Assembly: GCF_009877425.1 (NCBI RefSeq)
Contig: NZ_WXEY01000006.1
Location: 62,001-126,000, forward strand
DNA: 64,000 bases
Source: Heliomicrobium undosum
GTDB taxonomy: Bacteria; Bacillota; Desulfitobacteriia; Heliobacteriales; Heliobacteriaceae
Direction of reading: 5' to 3'
The notes under the pieces are model-generated. The model saw only the letters and a program-made list of their open reading frames with translations, did not search any database and was not told the origin of the DNA. Each line of letters opens with the position of its first letter. The first letter of the stretch is position 1. Below are positions 10,536-20,900 of the stretch, one piece after another. The translations under genes were made by a program, and so were the position numbers.

Positions 10536-10549
10536 ACGAAAGAGATAAA

Positions 10550-10582
10550 ACGGGCCGCCCGCAGAGGGTTGGCCCGTTTTTC
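10550..10582. terminator. Bidirectional terminator between carbonic anhydrase and dnaB
   Basis: ACGGGCC (10550-10556) pairs with GGCCCGT (10571-10577), with T-rich tracts on both sides, between two convergent genes. Confidence 0.8.
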
Positions 10583-10587
10583 GCATC

Positions 10588-11922
10588 CTACCGGTAATCC
10601 CGGTTGACGAACTTGGTGAACTCCTTCAAAAAGCCCAGTTCCACCGAGCCGACGGGGCCGTTACGGTGCTTGGCGATGATGATCTCGGCGATGCCTTTTT
10701 TCTCCGTATCCGGTATGTAGTACTCCTCGCGGTAGATGAACATGACCATGTCGGCGTCTTGTTCGAGGGCGCCCGATTCGCGCAGGTGGCTCAGGTTTGG
10801 CTTCTTGTCGGTCGTCTGCTCCACCGAACGGGAGAGCTGGGAGAGGGCCACGACCGGCACGCTCAGCTCGCGGGCCAGGGCTTTTAAGGATCGGGAGATC
10901 TCGGAGATCTCCTGCTGCCGGTTCTCCGAGCGCCGGCTGCCGCCGCCCTGCATCAACTGCAGGTAGTCGATGACGATGAGCCCCAGGTTTTTTTCCGTCT
11001 TCAGCCGCCGGCACTTGGCCCGCATCTCCATGACGGTGATGCCGGCCGTGTCGTCGATGTAGATGGGCGCGTCTGACAGGGGGGTGATGGCGTTGGTCAG
11101 CGTGTCCCAATCCTGTTCGGTCAGCGCGCCCGTGCGCAACCGCTGCTGGTCGATGAGCGCCTCTGAGGAGAGCATCCGCTGGACCAGTTGTTCCCGCGAC
11201 ATTTCCAGGCTGAAGACGGCGACGGGCACCTTGTCCCGGACAGCGGCGTTCTGGGCGATGTTCAGGCAGAAGGCCGTCTTCCCCATGGCGGGGCGGGCGG
11301 CGACGATGATCAGGTCCGAAGGCTGCAAGCCCGATGTCATCCGGTCCAGTTCGCGGAAGTGGGTCGCCACGCCGGTCACATCGCCCTTGCGGTTGTAGAG
11401 GTGCTCGATGTGGTCCAATGTGGCCACGAGCACGTCCCGCAAAGGGACCATGCCGTCGCGGGCCTGGCGCTGGGCAATATCCAAAAAGGCCTGCTCGGCC
11501 TCGTCGAGCAGTTGGTCCACTTCTTCCGTGGCTTCGTAGCCCTTCTGGGTGATCTTCGTGGAGGCGCGGATGATCTGGCGGAGCAAGGATTTTTCCGCGA
11601 CGATTTTGGCGTAGTGCTCCACGTTGGCCGCCGTCGGCACCACGTTTCCCAGTTCGATCAGGTAGGGGATGCTGCCGACGCGCTCCAAGCTCCCCGTCTG
11701 ACGGAGCTCCTCCGTCAGTGTGACCAGGTCGACGGCCTCGCCCCGCTGGGAGAGGGTCACCAGCGTCCGGAAGACGGTCTGATGGGCTTCCTTGTAGAAG
11801 TCCTCCGGCTTTAAGAGTTCTGTCGCCTTGTACACGGCGTCGGCGTCGAGGAGCATGGCGCCCAGCACCGACTGTTCGGCTTCGATGTTTTGAGGGGGCA
11901 GGCGGTCAAAAAGGGTGCTCAT
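10588..11922 (-). CDS. dnaB: Replicative DNA helicase DnaB
   Basis: The hexameric 5'-3' helicase of the replication fork, 444 residues. The N-terminal domain (PPQNIEAEQSVLGAML, about 9-24) binds primase. The RecA-like core has Walker A ARPAMGKTAF, Walker B LIVIDYLQLM, SQLSR and the arginine-finger region near the C terminus. I chose ATG 11922 (MSTLFDRLPP), although its GGAGG is about 17 bases away; an in-frame TTG 14 codons earlier is unlikely. It sits downstream of lonC and rplI on the same strand, as in many Firmicutes. A DnaC-like loader and a DnaD-like protein are encoded 20 kb away. Confidence 0.96.
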   Translation of the reverse strand: MSTLFDRLPPQNIEAEQSVLGAMLLDADAVYKATELLKPEDFYKEAHQTVFRTLVTLSQRGEAVDLVTLTEELRQTGSLERVGSIPYLIELGNVVPTAANVEHYAKIVAEKSLLRQIIRASTKITQKGYEATEEVDQLLDEAEQAFLDIAQRQARDGMVPLRDVLVATLDHIEHLYNRKGDVTGVATHFRELDRMTSGLQPSDLIIVAARPAMGKTAFCLNIAQNAAVRDKVPVAVFSLEMSREQLVQRMLSSEALIDQQRLRTGALTEQDWDTLTNAITPLSDAPIYIDDTAGITVMEMRAKCRRLKTEKNLGLIVIDYLQLMQGGGSRRSENRQQEISEISRSLKALARELSVPVVALSQLSRSVEQTTDKKPNLSHLRESGALEQDADMVMFIYREEYYIPDTEKKGIAEIIIAKHRNGPVGSVELGFLKEFTKFVNRDYR

Positions 11923-12035
11923 GGCGTTTTTATGTACTCCCTCCGCACGCAAACGGTAGAACAAAGCGTAACTTGCGGGACAAAAGCGGCAAGCCGGCTA
12001 ACCAGAAGACAGGACAACGCGGAAATAAGCGGGCA

Positions 12036-12063
12036 AACCCGGGCCGTTTCCGCCCGGGTTTTT
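12036..12063. terminator. Hairpin between lonC and dnaB
   Basis: AACCCGGGC (12036-12044) pairs with GCCCGGGTT (12052-12060). The T tract is better on the plus strand (TTTTTC) than on the minus strand (TTTGCC), so termination of lonC here may be partial and dnaB could receive read-through. Confidence 0.5.
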
Positions 12064-12066
12064 CAT

Positions 12067-14094
12067 TTAAGACGCCTGTTCTGCTGAGACGATCGCGGGA
12101 CCTGACTGGATCAGGGCCAAGGCCTCGTCAACGGTCTCCACCGGGATCACCTCGATGCCGGTCAACCCCGAGGGGACATCCTTCTCGTTTTCCTTCGGGA
12201 TGAGCACGCGGCGGATGCCGGCCTGGCGGGCGCCGTAGATCTTTTCGAAAATCCCGCCGACGGCTTTGACGCCGCCGCGCAGGGAGATCTCGCCGGTGAC
12301 GGCCACGTCCTGCCAGAGGGGGATCTCCTGGATGGCCGAGTAGACGGAAAGGAATATGGCCAAACCGGCGGAGGGGCCGTCGATGTTCCCGCCGCCGACG
12401 ACGTTGACATGGAGGTCGAAGTCGGCCAGTTCCTTGCCGGACAGGCGGCGGAAGACGGAGGCGGCGTTGAAGACGGAGTCTTTGGCCATGCTGCCGGCCG
12501 TATCGTTGAAGCGGATGTGGCCCTTGCCCTCGCCGTTGGCGGGGAAGGCGACCGCTTCGATCTCCAGGACAGAACCGACGAAACCGGCGACGCCAAGGCC
12601 GAAGATGCGGCCCGTTTCCGCCTTGTGTTCTCCCTTACGGGTCACATAGGGGCTGAGGCGGGCGGTGCGCAGGACTTCGAGGACGTCGTCGCAGGTGACG
12701 CCGATTATGGGGGCTTTCCCGTCGCTGGTCATCGCGCCGGACTTGGAACTTTCCGTACTGCCTGCCTTGGAGTGAGCCTCTTTTTCCAGCCCCTCCGTCT
12801 CCTCGCGGCGAAAGAGAGCCAAGCCGTAAGCGTCAGCCAGGAGGTTGACGGCCTTGCGGCCTTCGATGGTGTATTCGGCGATCAGGTCGGCCACACCCGC
12901 TTCGAGGCTGACCTCGAGGCGCTGGCCGGCGTTTTCGATGATGTCTTTGATATCGGCCGGTGTGAGGGGTTCGAAAAAGATTTCGGCGCAGCGGGAGCGC
13001 AGGGCCGGGTTGAGCTCGCCGGGGCCGCGGGTGGTGGCGCCGACGAGGATGAAATCAGCCGGGGCGCCTTCGTCGAAGATCTTTTTGATCCACTGGGGCA
13101 CGTTCGGGTCGAGGGGGTCATAGTAGGCCGAGTCAAAGCTGACGCGCTTGTCTTCGAGGACCTTGAGCAGTTTGTTGAGCAGCATGGGGTCCATCTCGCC
13201 GATCTCGTCGATGAAGAGGACGCCGCTGTGGGCCTCGCTAACCAGGCCCAGTTTCGGCTCCGGGATGCCCGTGTCGGCCAGGTCGCGGCGGGCGCCCTGG
13301 TAGATCGGGTCATGGACAGAGCCCAAGAGCGGGTTGGTCACCTCGCGGGGGTCCCAGCGCAGGGTGGTGCCGTCCACCTCGACAAAGGGCGCCTCGTCCG
13401 GGAAGGGGGTGACGGTGCGACTCTTGGCCGCCTGGAAGGCCAGGCGGGCCGCCGTCGTCTTGCCGACGCCGGGCGGGCCGTAACAGAGGATGTGCTGGGG
13501 ATAGGGAGAGGCCAGCTTGGAGAGGATGGCCTGGACGGCGCGCTCCTGACCCACCACCTCGTTCAACTGTTGGGGACGCAGCATCTCCATGGCCGAACGG
13601 GCCAGGGTGACGTTGTTCATCTTCTCCAACTGGGCCAGGCGCTTGAGCGTCTGGGCGTTCTCGGGCCCGCCTGTCTCCTTCAGCACCTGCATCTTGATCT
13701 CACGCATGTACTCCTCGTGGCGCTCCTGCATCTTGTCGGCCACGAGCTTTTCCAGCTTGTCCTCGACGGAGCGCCGGGCGATAATGCCGGCGATCTCGTC
13801 TTCGATCTCATTGAGGATTTCGGGGATCTCCTTGGCCGCCGGCGGCTTCTGCGGCGCCGGGCCGTGCAGGACGAGGCGCTGCAAGGCCCAGACGCGCTCC
13901 TCCAGTTGATTGGAGCGCATCAGCGGCAGGATCTCGAGCTTGCTCGCCCGCAGCACCAGCTTGTCGGCGCCGTAGATGTCAGAAAGGGTGCCGAAGAGCG
14001 CGTCCACCTGGCGGGCCAGCAAATCCTCATCGGAACGGCGGCTGATCAATTGGCTCAGCCGCGTCCGGTTCAAAGTCTCCATGATTTTTTTCAT
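12067..14094 (-). CDS. lonC: LonC-type ATP-dependent protease
   Basis: A 675-residue AAA+ serine protease without the classical Lon substrate-binding N domain. An N-terminal helical region is followed by the ATPase (Walker A GPPGVGKT, Walker B VLFIDEIGEMD, sensor NPALRSRC) and a C-terminal Lon protease domain with the catalytic Ser in DGPSAG and Lys in GGVKAVGG. This matches the clostridial sporulation-associated Lon family. ATG 14094 lies 14 bases after AGGAAGGAG. It is placed between rplI and dnaB on the minus strand. Its substrates are unknown. Confidence 0.88.
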   Translation of the reverse strand: MKKIMETLNRTRLSQLISRRSDEDLLARQVDALFGTLSDIYGADKLVLRASKLEILPLMRSNQLEERVWALQRLVLHGPAPQKPPAAKEIPEILNEIEDEIAGIIARRSVEDKLEKLVADKMQERHEEYMREIKMQVLKETGGPENAQTLKRLAQLEKMNNVTLARSAMEMLRPQQLNEVVGQERAVQAILSKLASPYPQHILCYGPPGVGKTTAARLAFQAAKSRTVTPFPDEAPFVEVDGTTLRWDPREVTNPLLGSVHDPIYQGARRDLADTGIPEPKLGLVSEAHSGVLFIDEIGEMDPMLLNKLLKVLEDKRVSFDSAYYDPLDPNVPQWIKKIFDEGAPADFILVGATTRGPGELNPALRSRCAEIFFEPLTPADIKDIIENAGQRLEVSLEAGVADLIAEYTIEGRKAVNLLADAYGLALFRREETEGLEKEAHSKAGSTESSKSGAMTSDGKAPIIGVTCDDVLEVLRTARLSPYVTRKGEHKAETGRIFGLGVAGFVGSVLEIEAVAFPANGEGKGHIRFNDTAGSMAKDSVFNAASVFRRLSGKELADFDLHVNVVGGGNIDGPSAGLAIFLSVYSAIQEIPLWQDVAVTGEISLRGGVKAVGGIFEKIYGARQAGIRRVLIPKENEKDVPSGLTGIEVIPVETVDEALALIQSGPAIVSAEQAS

Positions 14095-14125
14095 GAATAG
14101 TGTTGTTGCTCCTTCCTGCGAAAAA

Positions 14126-14160
14126 AAACCTCCCGGGTCGGCCCGTAGGGCCGTCGGGGA
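14126..14160 (-). terminator. rplI terminator
   Basis: A stem built on CGGCCC/GGGCCG with interrupted outer pairs is followed on the minus strand by GGAGGTTTTTTTT. It lies between rplI and lonC. Confidence 0.7.
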
Positions 14161-14199
14161 ACGGTGGCGCAGGGAAAATGGGATGAGGCCACAGGATAG

Positions 14200-14646
14200 T
14201 TATTCGCTGACGACCTCGACTTTTAGTTCCGCAGAAACGGCAGGGTGAATTTTAACGGTGATGGGGTAAACCCCCAGCGTTTTGATCGGTTGCTTTAATT
14301 CATATTTGCGCTTGTCCACCTTGAGGCCAAACTGCTTTTCCACCGTCTCGGCGATCTCCTTGTTCGTCACAGCGCCGAAGAGGCGGCTGCCCTCGCCGGC
14401 TTTTGAGCGGACCTTGACGGTGATGCCGGAGAGCTTGGCGCCCAGTTCCTTGGCGTCCATCAGTTCCTGCTCTTTTTTCTTCGCCTCGTTGGCTTTCAGC
14501 CGTTCCAGGTTTTTCAGGTTCACCGGCGTCGCTTCAATGGCGAGGCCCCGCGGCAGCACATAGTTGCGGCCATATCCTTCGGCGACATCGACAATGTCGC
14601 CTTTTTTACCGAGGTTTTTCACATCTTGTTGCAAGATGACTTTCAT
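14200..14646 (-). CDS. rplI: Ribosomal protein bL9
   Basis: A 148-residue large-subunit protein with the full L9 pattern: [30 protein letters not shown] at the N terminus (residues 1-30, binds 23S rRNA), a long central helix, and a C-terminal domain ending with [12 protein letters not shown]. The ATG follows GAGGTACG closely. It lies downstream of gdpP as in Bacillus, separated by about 150 bases in which I see no gene. Confidence 0.97.
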   Translation of the reverse strand: MKVILQQDVKNLGKKGDIVDVAEGYGRNYVLPRGLAIEATPVNLKNLERLKANEAKKKEQELMDAKELGAKLSGITVKVRSKAGEGSRLFGAVTNKEIAETVEKQFGLKVDKRKYELKQPIKTLGVYPITVKIHPAVSAELKVEVVSE

Positions 14647-14798
14647 CTTCGTACCTCCTCAAAAATCGTTAAAAATCCGTTTGAACATCGTAGCTTTCGT
14701 GGCATTACATGTTACAAATCTGTCCTGCTTTAAATGTATCGCATCTGTGTAAACATCGCTATAGAGATCATCCATTTCGGTAAATGTCATCGGCTGCA

Positions 14799-16805
14799 TT
14801 ACACAGGAGCGGCAGCGAGGGCTTTTTGCTCTTTTTGCTGTTCCAGGTACTCGCCGATGGCGGTCAAGAGTTTTTCCTTCGCCTCGGGCAGGCTGAGCCC
14901 CGCCAGTTGCGCGCCGGCGATGGTCAGGTGGCCGCCGCCGCCGAGCCGCTCCAGGATGGCATGGACGTTAATGTCCCCCTGGGAACGAGCGGAAACGGCT
15001 GTCCCCTTCGGATAGGGCCGCAGGACAAAAGAGGCTTGGATCCCTTCGACCTCCAGCAGTTCATCGGCCGCCTGGGCCGAGATGACGGTAGCCCGCGGCG
15101 CCGCTTCCTCCTGAACGCCGATGGCGATATGGCCGAAGTGAACCTCGGCGCCGCCGATGATGGCCGCCCGGCGGACGACCGTCTCCATGGGGTCGCGCAG
15201 GAGCGACTGCACCAGTTGCGGGTCGGCGCCGGAGCGCCGCAGGTAGGAGGCCGCCTCATAGGTCCTCGCCCCGGTCATGAAAACAAAGTGCTTCGTGTCG
15301 ACGGTGATGCCGGCCAGGAGCGCCGAAGCGGCGGTCTTGCCCAGTTCCAGATCTTCCTTGAGGTACTGGAGGATCTCGGCCACCAGTTCACAGGTCGACG
15401 ACGCGTACGCCTCCAGGTAGACGAGGCTGTTTTTGTCGATAAACTCCTCGCCCCGCCGGTGATGGTCGATGATGACGATCTCCCCGGCCCGATCGAGGAG
15501 GGTTCGGTCCGGCAGCAGGGACGGTTTGTGGGTGTCTACGACGACCAGCAGCGTCCGTGCGTTCACATGATCCGGCGCCGCTTCCACACTGACAAGGGTT
15601 TTGGCTAGATCTGCGTTGGCCTGCACATAGGGCATCAGCCGGTCGAGGGCGCCGCCGCGGGTGTCGAGAACGACGGAGACCGGTCTGCCGAGGGCGACGA
15701 CAGCGCGGGAGAGGCCGAGGGCCGCGCCGGCGGCGTCTAAGTCGGCGTATTCATGGCCGAGGATGACTACGTTGTCGGCGGCCAGGATCAGGTTGCGCAG
15801 CGATTTGGCCACCACGCGTGCGCGCACGCGGGTGCGCTTTTCAACGGCTTCCGTGTTGCCGCCGTAGAAGTAGACCCGATCGGCAGACTTGACGACCACC
15901 TGATCGCCGCCCCGCTCCATGGCCAGGTCGACGCCGGTGCGGGCCAGCCGGCCCAGATCGGCCATCGAATCCTCGCCGACACCGAGGCCGATGCTGAGGG
16001 TGACGGCGATGCGGTTTTCCAAGCGGATCGAACGGATGCGGTCGAGGACATCGAAGTTGTGGGCCTGGCAGAGCCGCAAACCCGAACCGGTCATGAGCAG
16101 CACATAGCGGTCCTCCGCCACCTTGCGGATGAAACCCTCAAAGCCCATGGCCCACTCGTTGAGCAGTTTGTCGATCTCGGCGGAAAGGGCGAATTTGTTT
16201 TCGTCTTCCAGCGGCGCCACAGCCTCATCGAAGTTGTCGATGATGCAAAGGCCAATAACGGGACCGTCCTCCCGGGCCGCCCGCTGTTCGTAGTCGGTCA
16301 CATCGTCCAAGGCGAGCAGACGCCGGCCCTCTTCCGGGCCGATGCGCAGAGTGACCTTGATCTGCCGGTCTCGGATGACGAGGCGGCTGGCGACCAGTTC
16401 CGAAAAACCGGAGTTTTTCTTAAAGTGCAGCTCCGGCAGGTGGCTGCGCAGTTTCCCTTTGAAACGGTAGCCCTCGCGACCGAGCATGCGGGCAAACTCG
16501 GGGTTGTGCCACAAGAGGGCGCCGTTGCTGTCGATGTAGACGAGCCCCAAGGGCAGGTGGGCCAGCAGGTTGGCCCCCGACGCTTCGAACTGTTCCTGGA
16601 GGCGGCTGAGTCGTTCTTCTGCCTGTTGCCGCCAGCGATAGGCAGACTCGACGGCGAAAAACAGCACAGCCACCAGAAGCGCCGCCATTGCCCCCGCGAC
16701 GCCGCGATGGACCGGGGCGAGAATGGCGACAAGCAGCCCGGCGCCGACCACAGCCGGAAGGGCCAACAACCAAAAGGAAAAGCGCCTTTTCATACCGGGA
16801 AGCAT
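14799..16805 (-). CDS. gdpP: Cyclic-di-AMP phosphodiesterase GdpP (PAS-GGDEF-DHH/DHHA1)
   Basis: A membrane phosphodiesterase that degrades c-di-AMP, controlling osmotic and cell-wall homeostasis. Two N-terminal transmembrane segments (about 7-50) are followed by a PAS-like segment, a degenerate GGDEF domain (SIGLGVGEDS), and a DHH catalytic domain (GHEYADLDAAG, VVDTHKP, IDHHRR). The DHHA1 domain has GGGGHLTIAGAQ near the C terminus. The ATG at 16805 follows GGGGGAAGAGG; a TTG at 16832 overlapping the upstream stop lacks an SD. About 668 residues, normal for the family. Co-transcription with the upstream yybS-like gene is very likely. Confidence 0.95.
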   Translation of the reverse strand: MLPGMKRRFSFWLLALPAVVGAGLLVAILAPVHRGVAGAMAALLVAVLFFAVESAYRWRQQAEERLSRLQEQFEASGANLLAHLPLGLVYIDSNGALLWHNPEFARMLGREGYRFKGKLRSHLPELHFKKNSGFSELVASRLVIRDRQIKVTLRIGPEEGRRLLALDDVTDYEQRAAREDGPVIGLCIIDNFDEAVAPLEDENKFALSAEIDKLLNEWAMGFEGFIRKVAEDRYVLLMTGSGLRLCQAHNFDVLDRIRSIRLENRIAVTLSIGLGVGEDSMADLGRLARTGVDLAMERGGDQVVVKSADRVYFYGGNTEAVEKRTRVRARVVAKSLRNLILAADNVVILGHEYADLDAAGAALGLSRAVVALGRPVSVVLDTRGGALDRLMPYVQANADLAKTLVSVEAAPDHVNARTLLVVVDTHKPSLLPDRTLLDRAGEIVIIDHHRRGEEFIDKNSLVYLEAYASSTCELVAEILQYLKEDLELGKTAASALLAGITVDTKHFVFMTGARTYEAASYLRRSGADPQLVQSLLRDPMETVVRRAAIIGGAEVHFGHIAIGVQEEAAPRATVISAQAADELLEVEGIQASFVLRPYPKGTAVSARSQGDINVHAILERLGGGGHLTIAGAQLAGLSLPEAKEKLLTAIGEYLEQQKEQKALAAAPV

Positions 16806-16828
16806 AGCCTCTTCCCCCATCCGGCGCG

Positions 16829-17800
16829 TCAAGCGCCCTGGAATTTGTCCATCTTGGCGCGGTAATCAAAGACCAGATCGAAGAGGCCCACGGTGGCGAT
16901 AAAGGTGAGCGCCAAGGTAGGGAACAGAAAAATCAACACGGCCACGATGGAGAGGACGAAGGGAGACAGGACGTATTTGTTGAGCAGGTAGGCGAAGACG
17001 GAGAAACCGAGGACGAGCAGGACGGGGTAGCAGATGTAGAGGAGGTTGATCCCCGCCGTCCCCAACAGCGGGATCTCCCAGTAGTCGCCGGCCAGGGCGG
17101 CGGCAAGGCCGGCGATGACCACCCAGACCGCCTCCCAGGGGAGCCTCCACTCCCGAAAGGGGCGCTGGGCAGTGACCGGCTGCCCGATGCGCCGGAGCAT
17201 CCAGCGGGAGAGGAGCAGATTCGTCGCCGCCGTCATCATGGCGTAACTGACAAGGATGCTCGGGAACATCAGCTTCAGGAACTGGATGATTGCAGCGAAC
17301 TGGGCGCGCATGCTCTCTTCGGTGACGCCCTGCTCGCCGTACTTCTCAAAGAGCCCGGCGCTGCGGTACATCTCGATGACGGCGTTGACCGTCGCGTCCG
17401 CTTGCTGGAGCAGCGTCTCCACCGTCAGACCGGTCAGGACAAAGAAGAGGGCCAGGAAAGCTGCGAAGGACAGGGCGACCGTGAGCACGCCGGCCAGGAA
17501 GGCCCGGATCGTCGACCAGCCGTAGCGAAAGGCGATCCCGTAGACGAGCCCCAGACCGCCGAACTGGATCAGCAGGATCAGCGCCGTCGAAAAACCGGCC
17601 GTCAAGGCGATGACAACGGTGGCCGCCGCCAGGGTCAGCACCCCGACCGTCCAGCCGTTCCGCGCGATGGCCACGACGATGGGGATGGTCCAGATCAGGT
17701 TGGTCACCAGGGACAGGGGGACGATGAATACGCCCAAAAGGGCCAACACGGCCGTCAAGGCAGCCAGCATTGCCCCCTCCATCATTCCTCGAATTGGCAT
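16829..17800 (-). CDS. DUF2232 (YybS-like) membrane protein
   Basis: A 323-residue polytopic protein with about eight hydrophobic segments, matching the DUF2232 family encoded before gdpP in many Firmicutes. Examples are the N-terminal helices (ALTAVLALLGVFIVPLSL) and the helical tail that ends YRAKMDKFQGA. GAGGTGAGAGA lies directly before ATG 17800. Its stop is about 24 bases before the gdpP start. Function not established; context suggests an S-component-like or c-di-AMP-linked membrane role, which is inference. Confidence 0.85.
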   Translation of the reverse strand: MPIRGMMEGAMLAALTAVLALLGVFIVPLSLVTNLIWTIPIVVAIARNGWTVGVLTLAAATVVIALTAGFSTALILLIQFGGLGLVYGIAFRYGWSTIRAFLAGVLTVALSFAAFLALFFVLTGLTVETLLQQADATVNAVIEMYRSAGLFEKYGEQGVTEESMRAQFAAIIQFLKLMFPSILVSYAMMTAATNLLLSRWMLRRIGQPVTAQRPFREWRLPWEAVWVVIAGLAAALAGDYWEIPLLGTAGINLLYICYPVLLVLGFSVFAYLLNKYVLSPFVLSIVAVLIFLFPTLALTFIATVGLFDLVFDYRAKMDKFQGA

Positions 17801-17872
17801 TCTCTCACCTCAATAAGGACAATTCGGGGATGGCGCGGGAATTTCCTGCCCCATCCTGCGACAAAAAGGGGA

Positions 17873-17897
17873 GCGATGTTGCTCCCCCTGGTTGTTC
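17873..17897 (-). terminator. Terminator of the large secreted protein gene
   Basis: GGGGAGC (17878-17884) pairs with GCTCCCC (17891-17897) and is followed on the minus strand by TTTTTGTCG. It separates the 1327-residue protein gene from the yybS-gdpP operon. Confidence 0.8.
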
Positions 17898-17975
17898 CAT
17901 GTGTATACATCGGGTATTTTGCCACATTCACCCTTGGTTTACCCAACGATTTGTTTCATCAGCTTCGAAGGCGGT

Positions 17976-20900
17976 TCAGGGAATGGGAATCATCTTTGGC
18001 CAAGCCAGCGCCTTCATGGTTTCAGCGGAATCCCATATGAGGACACGCACCAGATAGGCCCGGTCTTCCTGGTACTGACCAAAAGACGCATTGACGGTTC
18101 CGCTTCCATTAACCGCTTGTGTCGACGCGGCAACAGGGACCCCGTCCTCCAGAAGGGTAAAGAGCGCCTTTGCCGGGCCAGTCCCGGCCACAACAATGGA
18201 CACATCGATGTGGCCTTCCGAGACGGAAACGTTTCCGGGATTGATCTCGTAGTTGTACGCGCGGGCAGGCCCGATGGCGACAAAGGCCGTCGCCTTTTTT
18301 CCGCCATGCTCAACCCGGATGACCGCCGTCCCTTGGCTATGGGCGGTCACCTTGCCGGTGGCATCGACGGACGCGACCGAAGGGTTGGAGGATGTATATA
18401 CGGTGACGGCGTTACTCGAGATATCCCCATGCGTCCCGTCTATGTACATCGCTGTCACCATAGTCTGATGCGTTTGGTTTACGTCTATCCTGTAGGCATA
18501 GGAATCGAGCGTGACCGCCTTCAGCGTGAGATTTCCCTCGTCGACACCCCTGTCCACAGTAAATATGTCAAAGACTTGGTTCGTGTCGCCGTTAACCAGA
18601 TTGCCGGCCAGGGATTCAAAGACCACGTAACGGCCATTGGAACTGATGAAGGGCCTCCAGCTTTCCTGATTGCCTTCTTGACCCTCTCCGGAAAGGCTTA
18701 GCCTTGTTGTTTCCCCAGATGCCAATTCGTGCAAGAAAACATCGTATTCTCCGTTGGTATCGTTGTCCACAAGGTTGTCCGCGTAGGACGAGAAGACAAC
18801 ATATCGGCCATCGGCGCTGATGTGCGCCATCTCACTCGGCTTGAGCGCGGTTCCTTCCTGCCCCGCGCTGGACAGGCTGACCCGGGTGGTCTGGTTGTTC
18901 ACTGTATCCCGGAGGAAAATATCTCTTTCATGGTTGTTGTCGTTTTCCACCAGGTTGTCGGCAACCGACTCAAACACAATAAAACGGCCGTCGTTGCTTA
19001 CAGAGGGGTGGTCGCTTGTGTCATTTCCCTTGACGCTGCTACTGGAGACGCTAACCATGCTAAAGCTGCCGGTTTCCAGATCGATAAGGAAGATGTCTTT
19101 CTTAGTATCGGTATCGCTAGGCAGAAAGTTTGCGGCCATTGAAGCAAACACCACGAACTTGCCGTTCTGGCTTATATAGGGACTGTTGCAGTCACCGAAC
19201 ACCTGATTTCCATAGCTATCGACACTGAGGCGCTTTGTGCTGTGTGTCACCCTATCGTGTATAAAAATATCTCTGTCAGGGGTGTAGTTGGTGTCGTTGT
19301 CTACCAGATTGCTCGAGATCGATTCAAAAACGACGTAACGCCCATCGCCGCTTATCGAAGGCCGTGTACTCGCACCGCTTCCCTCTGCGCCGTTGCTGTG
19401 GACACTGACCCGCTCAGTTGTGCCGGAAACCAGGTCGCGAACAAATATATCGTATGTCCCATTTGTGTCGCCAGGAACCAAATCGCTGGCATATGATTCA
19501 AAGGCGACAAATTTTCCGTCAGCACTGATAGATCCAACGGCGCTTTGCCCATTGGCCGGGGCGCCCTGGGTATTGACGCTTATCAATGTGACCTCGCCGG
19601 TTTGTTTGTCTTTCACGTAGATTTGAGTAAAAGGCGAGGAAGCCCCCGGCAAGTTTCCCGCTCCCGATGAGAACGCAACATAGCGGCCATCGGCGCTTAT
19701 TGTGGGAAATCGGCTCTCTGCATTCGTTTCAGAATCATTACTGCCCACACTGACCCGTTCTATCGTAAAATCCGGTGACGGAGGCGGGTATACGTTATAG
19801 GTTAGGTAGTACGGATTTGAACCTGAATTCGTAAAAGCAACAAGAAAATCATTTTCTCGCCAGTTGGCGGAAACCCATGCTCCGTTCTCTCTGGCAGCGC
19901 TTGTTGCAATGGCCACGTTCGCGGCGCTGTCGCCGGTGTCGGGATAGAGCGACCCGTCTGCGTTCACCCGTTGGGCGTACACATCCATATTTGTATCATA
20001 GCTGTTCCTATCGTCGCTCCAGACCGCCAGGAACTGCTCTTCCGATTCATTAAAGGCAATGGACGGGTTGCCCTGATTGCCTGCCGCTGTCGAGATCGGC
20101 AAGTCTGCTGACAGGGTAAGACTGGCGCCTGCCAAGGTGAGCAGTTTGCCATAGATATCTCTATAACCGGGTGCGCCCTGTTCCCAGGCTGCCAGGAACC
20201 TGTTATTCCTGTTGTCAAAGACCGTTACGGGGTCGTATTTGTTTACCCCAGCGTTCGCGATGACAAAATTATCATTGAGCCCGTTAACGTAAAAAAGGCT
20301 TCCGTCAGGATTTACGAATTGGCCGTAAATATCGTTGTAATTCATACTTCGGAAATCCTGCCAGAGGACAAGGTATTTTACGTTGCCACTGTCAAAGGCG
20401 ACAAAGGGGTCATATTGTTCGGCGGAACCGTTTTCGCTGATGATAAAGTTGCTCCCATTCAGTGTGCCGTCGGCGTTCAATAGCTGCCCGTAGATGTTAT
20501 GAGTCCGATCCCCCGTCTGGGGATAACGATAATCCTCCCACACGATTAGGTACCTTTTGTTCACGGAATCATAAGCGACAGACGGATGTTGACCGCTTGG
20601 AACGGCATCCGTATCGGCTAAAATAATTCCGTCACCGAGGAGCAAACCATCGTCGGCACGGAGAAATTGGCCGAAAACCACATCGCGCCAGGTGCTTCCA
20701 TCATAAATATATTTTTTCCATACAGCCAGATAACAGGGGGTATCGATACCATACACACCGTAAGCGACTGTTAGCGGCTCATCTTCCAAGCTGCCGTAGT
20801 CGTTCATTTCACCGATTTCAAAAGCTTCGCCATCCACACCCTGGGCATTGATAAATTCTCCGTAAACCTTACTCCCGTTGCCAAAATTGTAATAGACACT

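Noticed and set aside
12409-14100. 563-codon plus-strand ORF
   Set aside because: It lies fully opposite lonC, has no domain pattern and no SD, and is explained by GC-rich codon structure of the real gene.
18538-19760. DNA tandem repeat or CRISPR-like array in the large protein gene
   Set aside because: The periodicity of about 180 bases is protein-level propeller repeats; DNA units are diverged and continuous with the reading frame.
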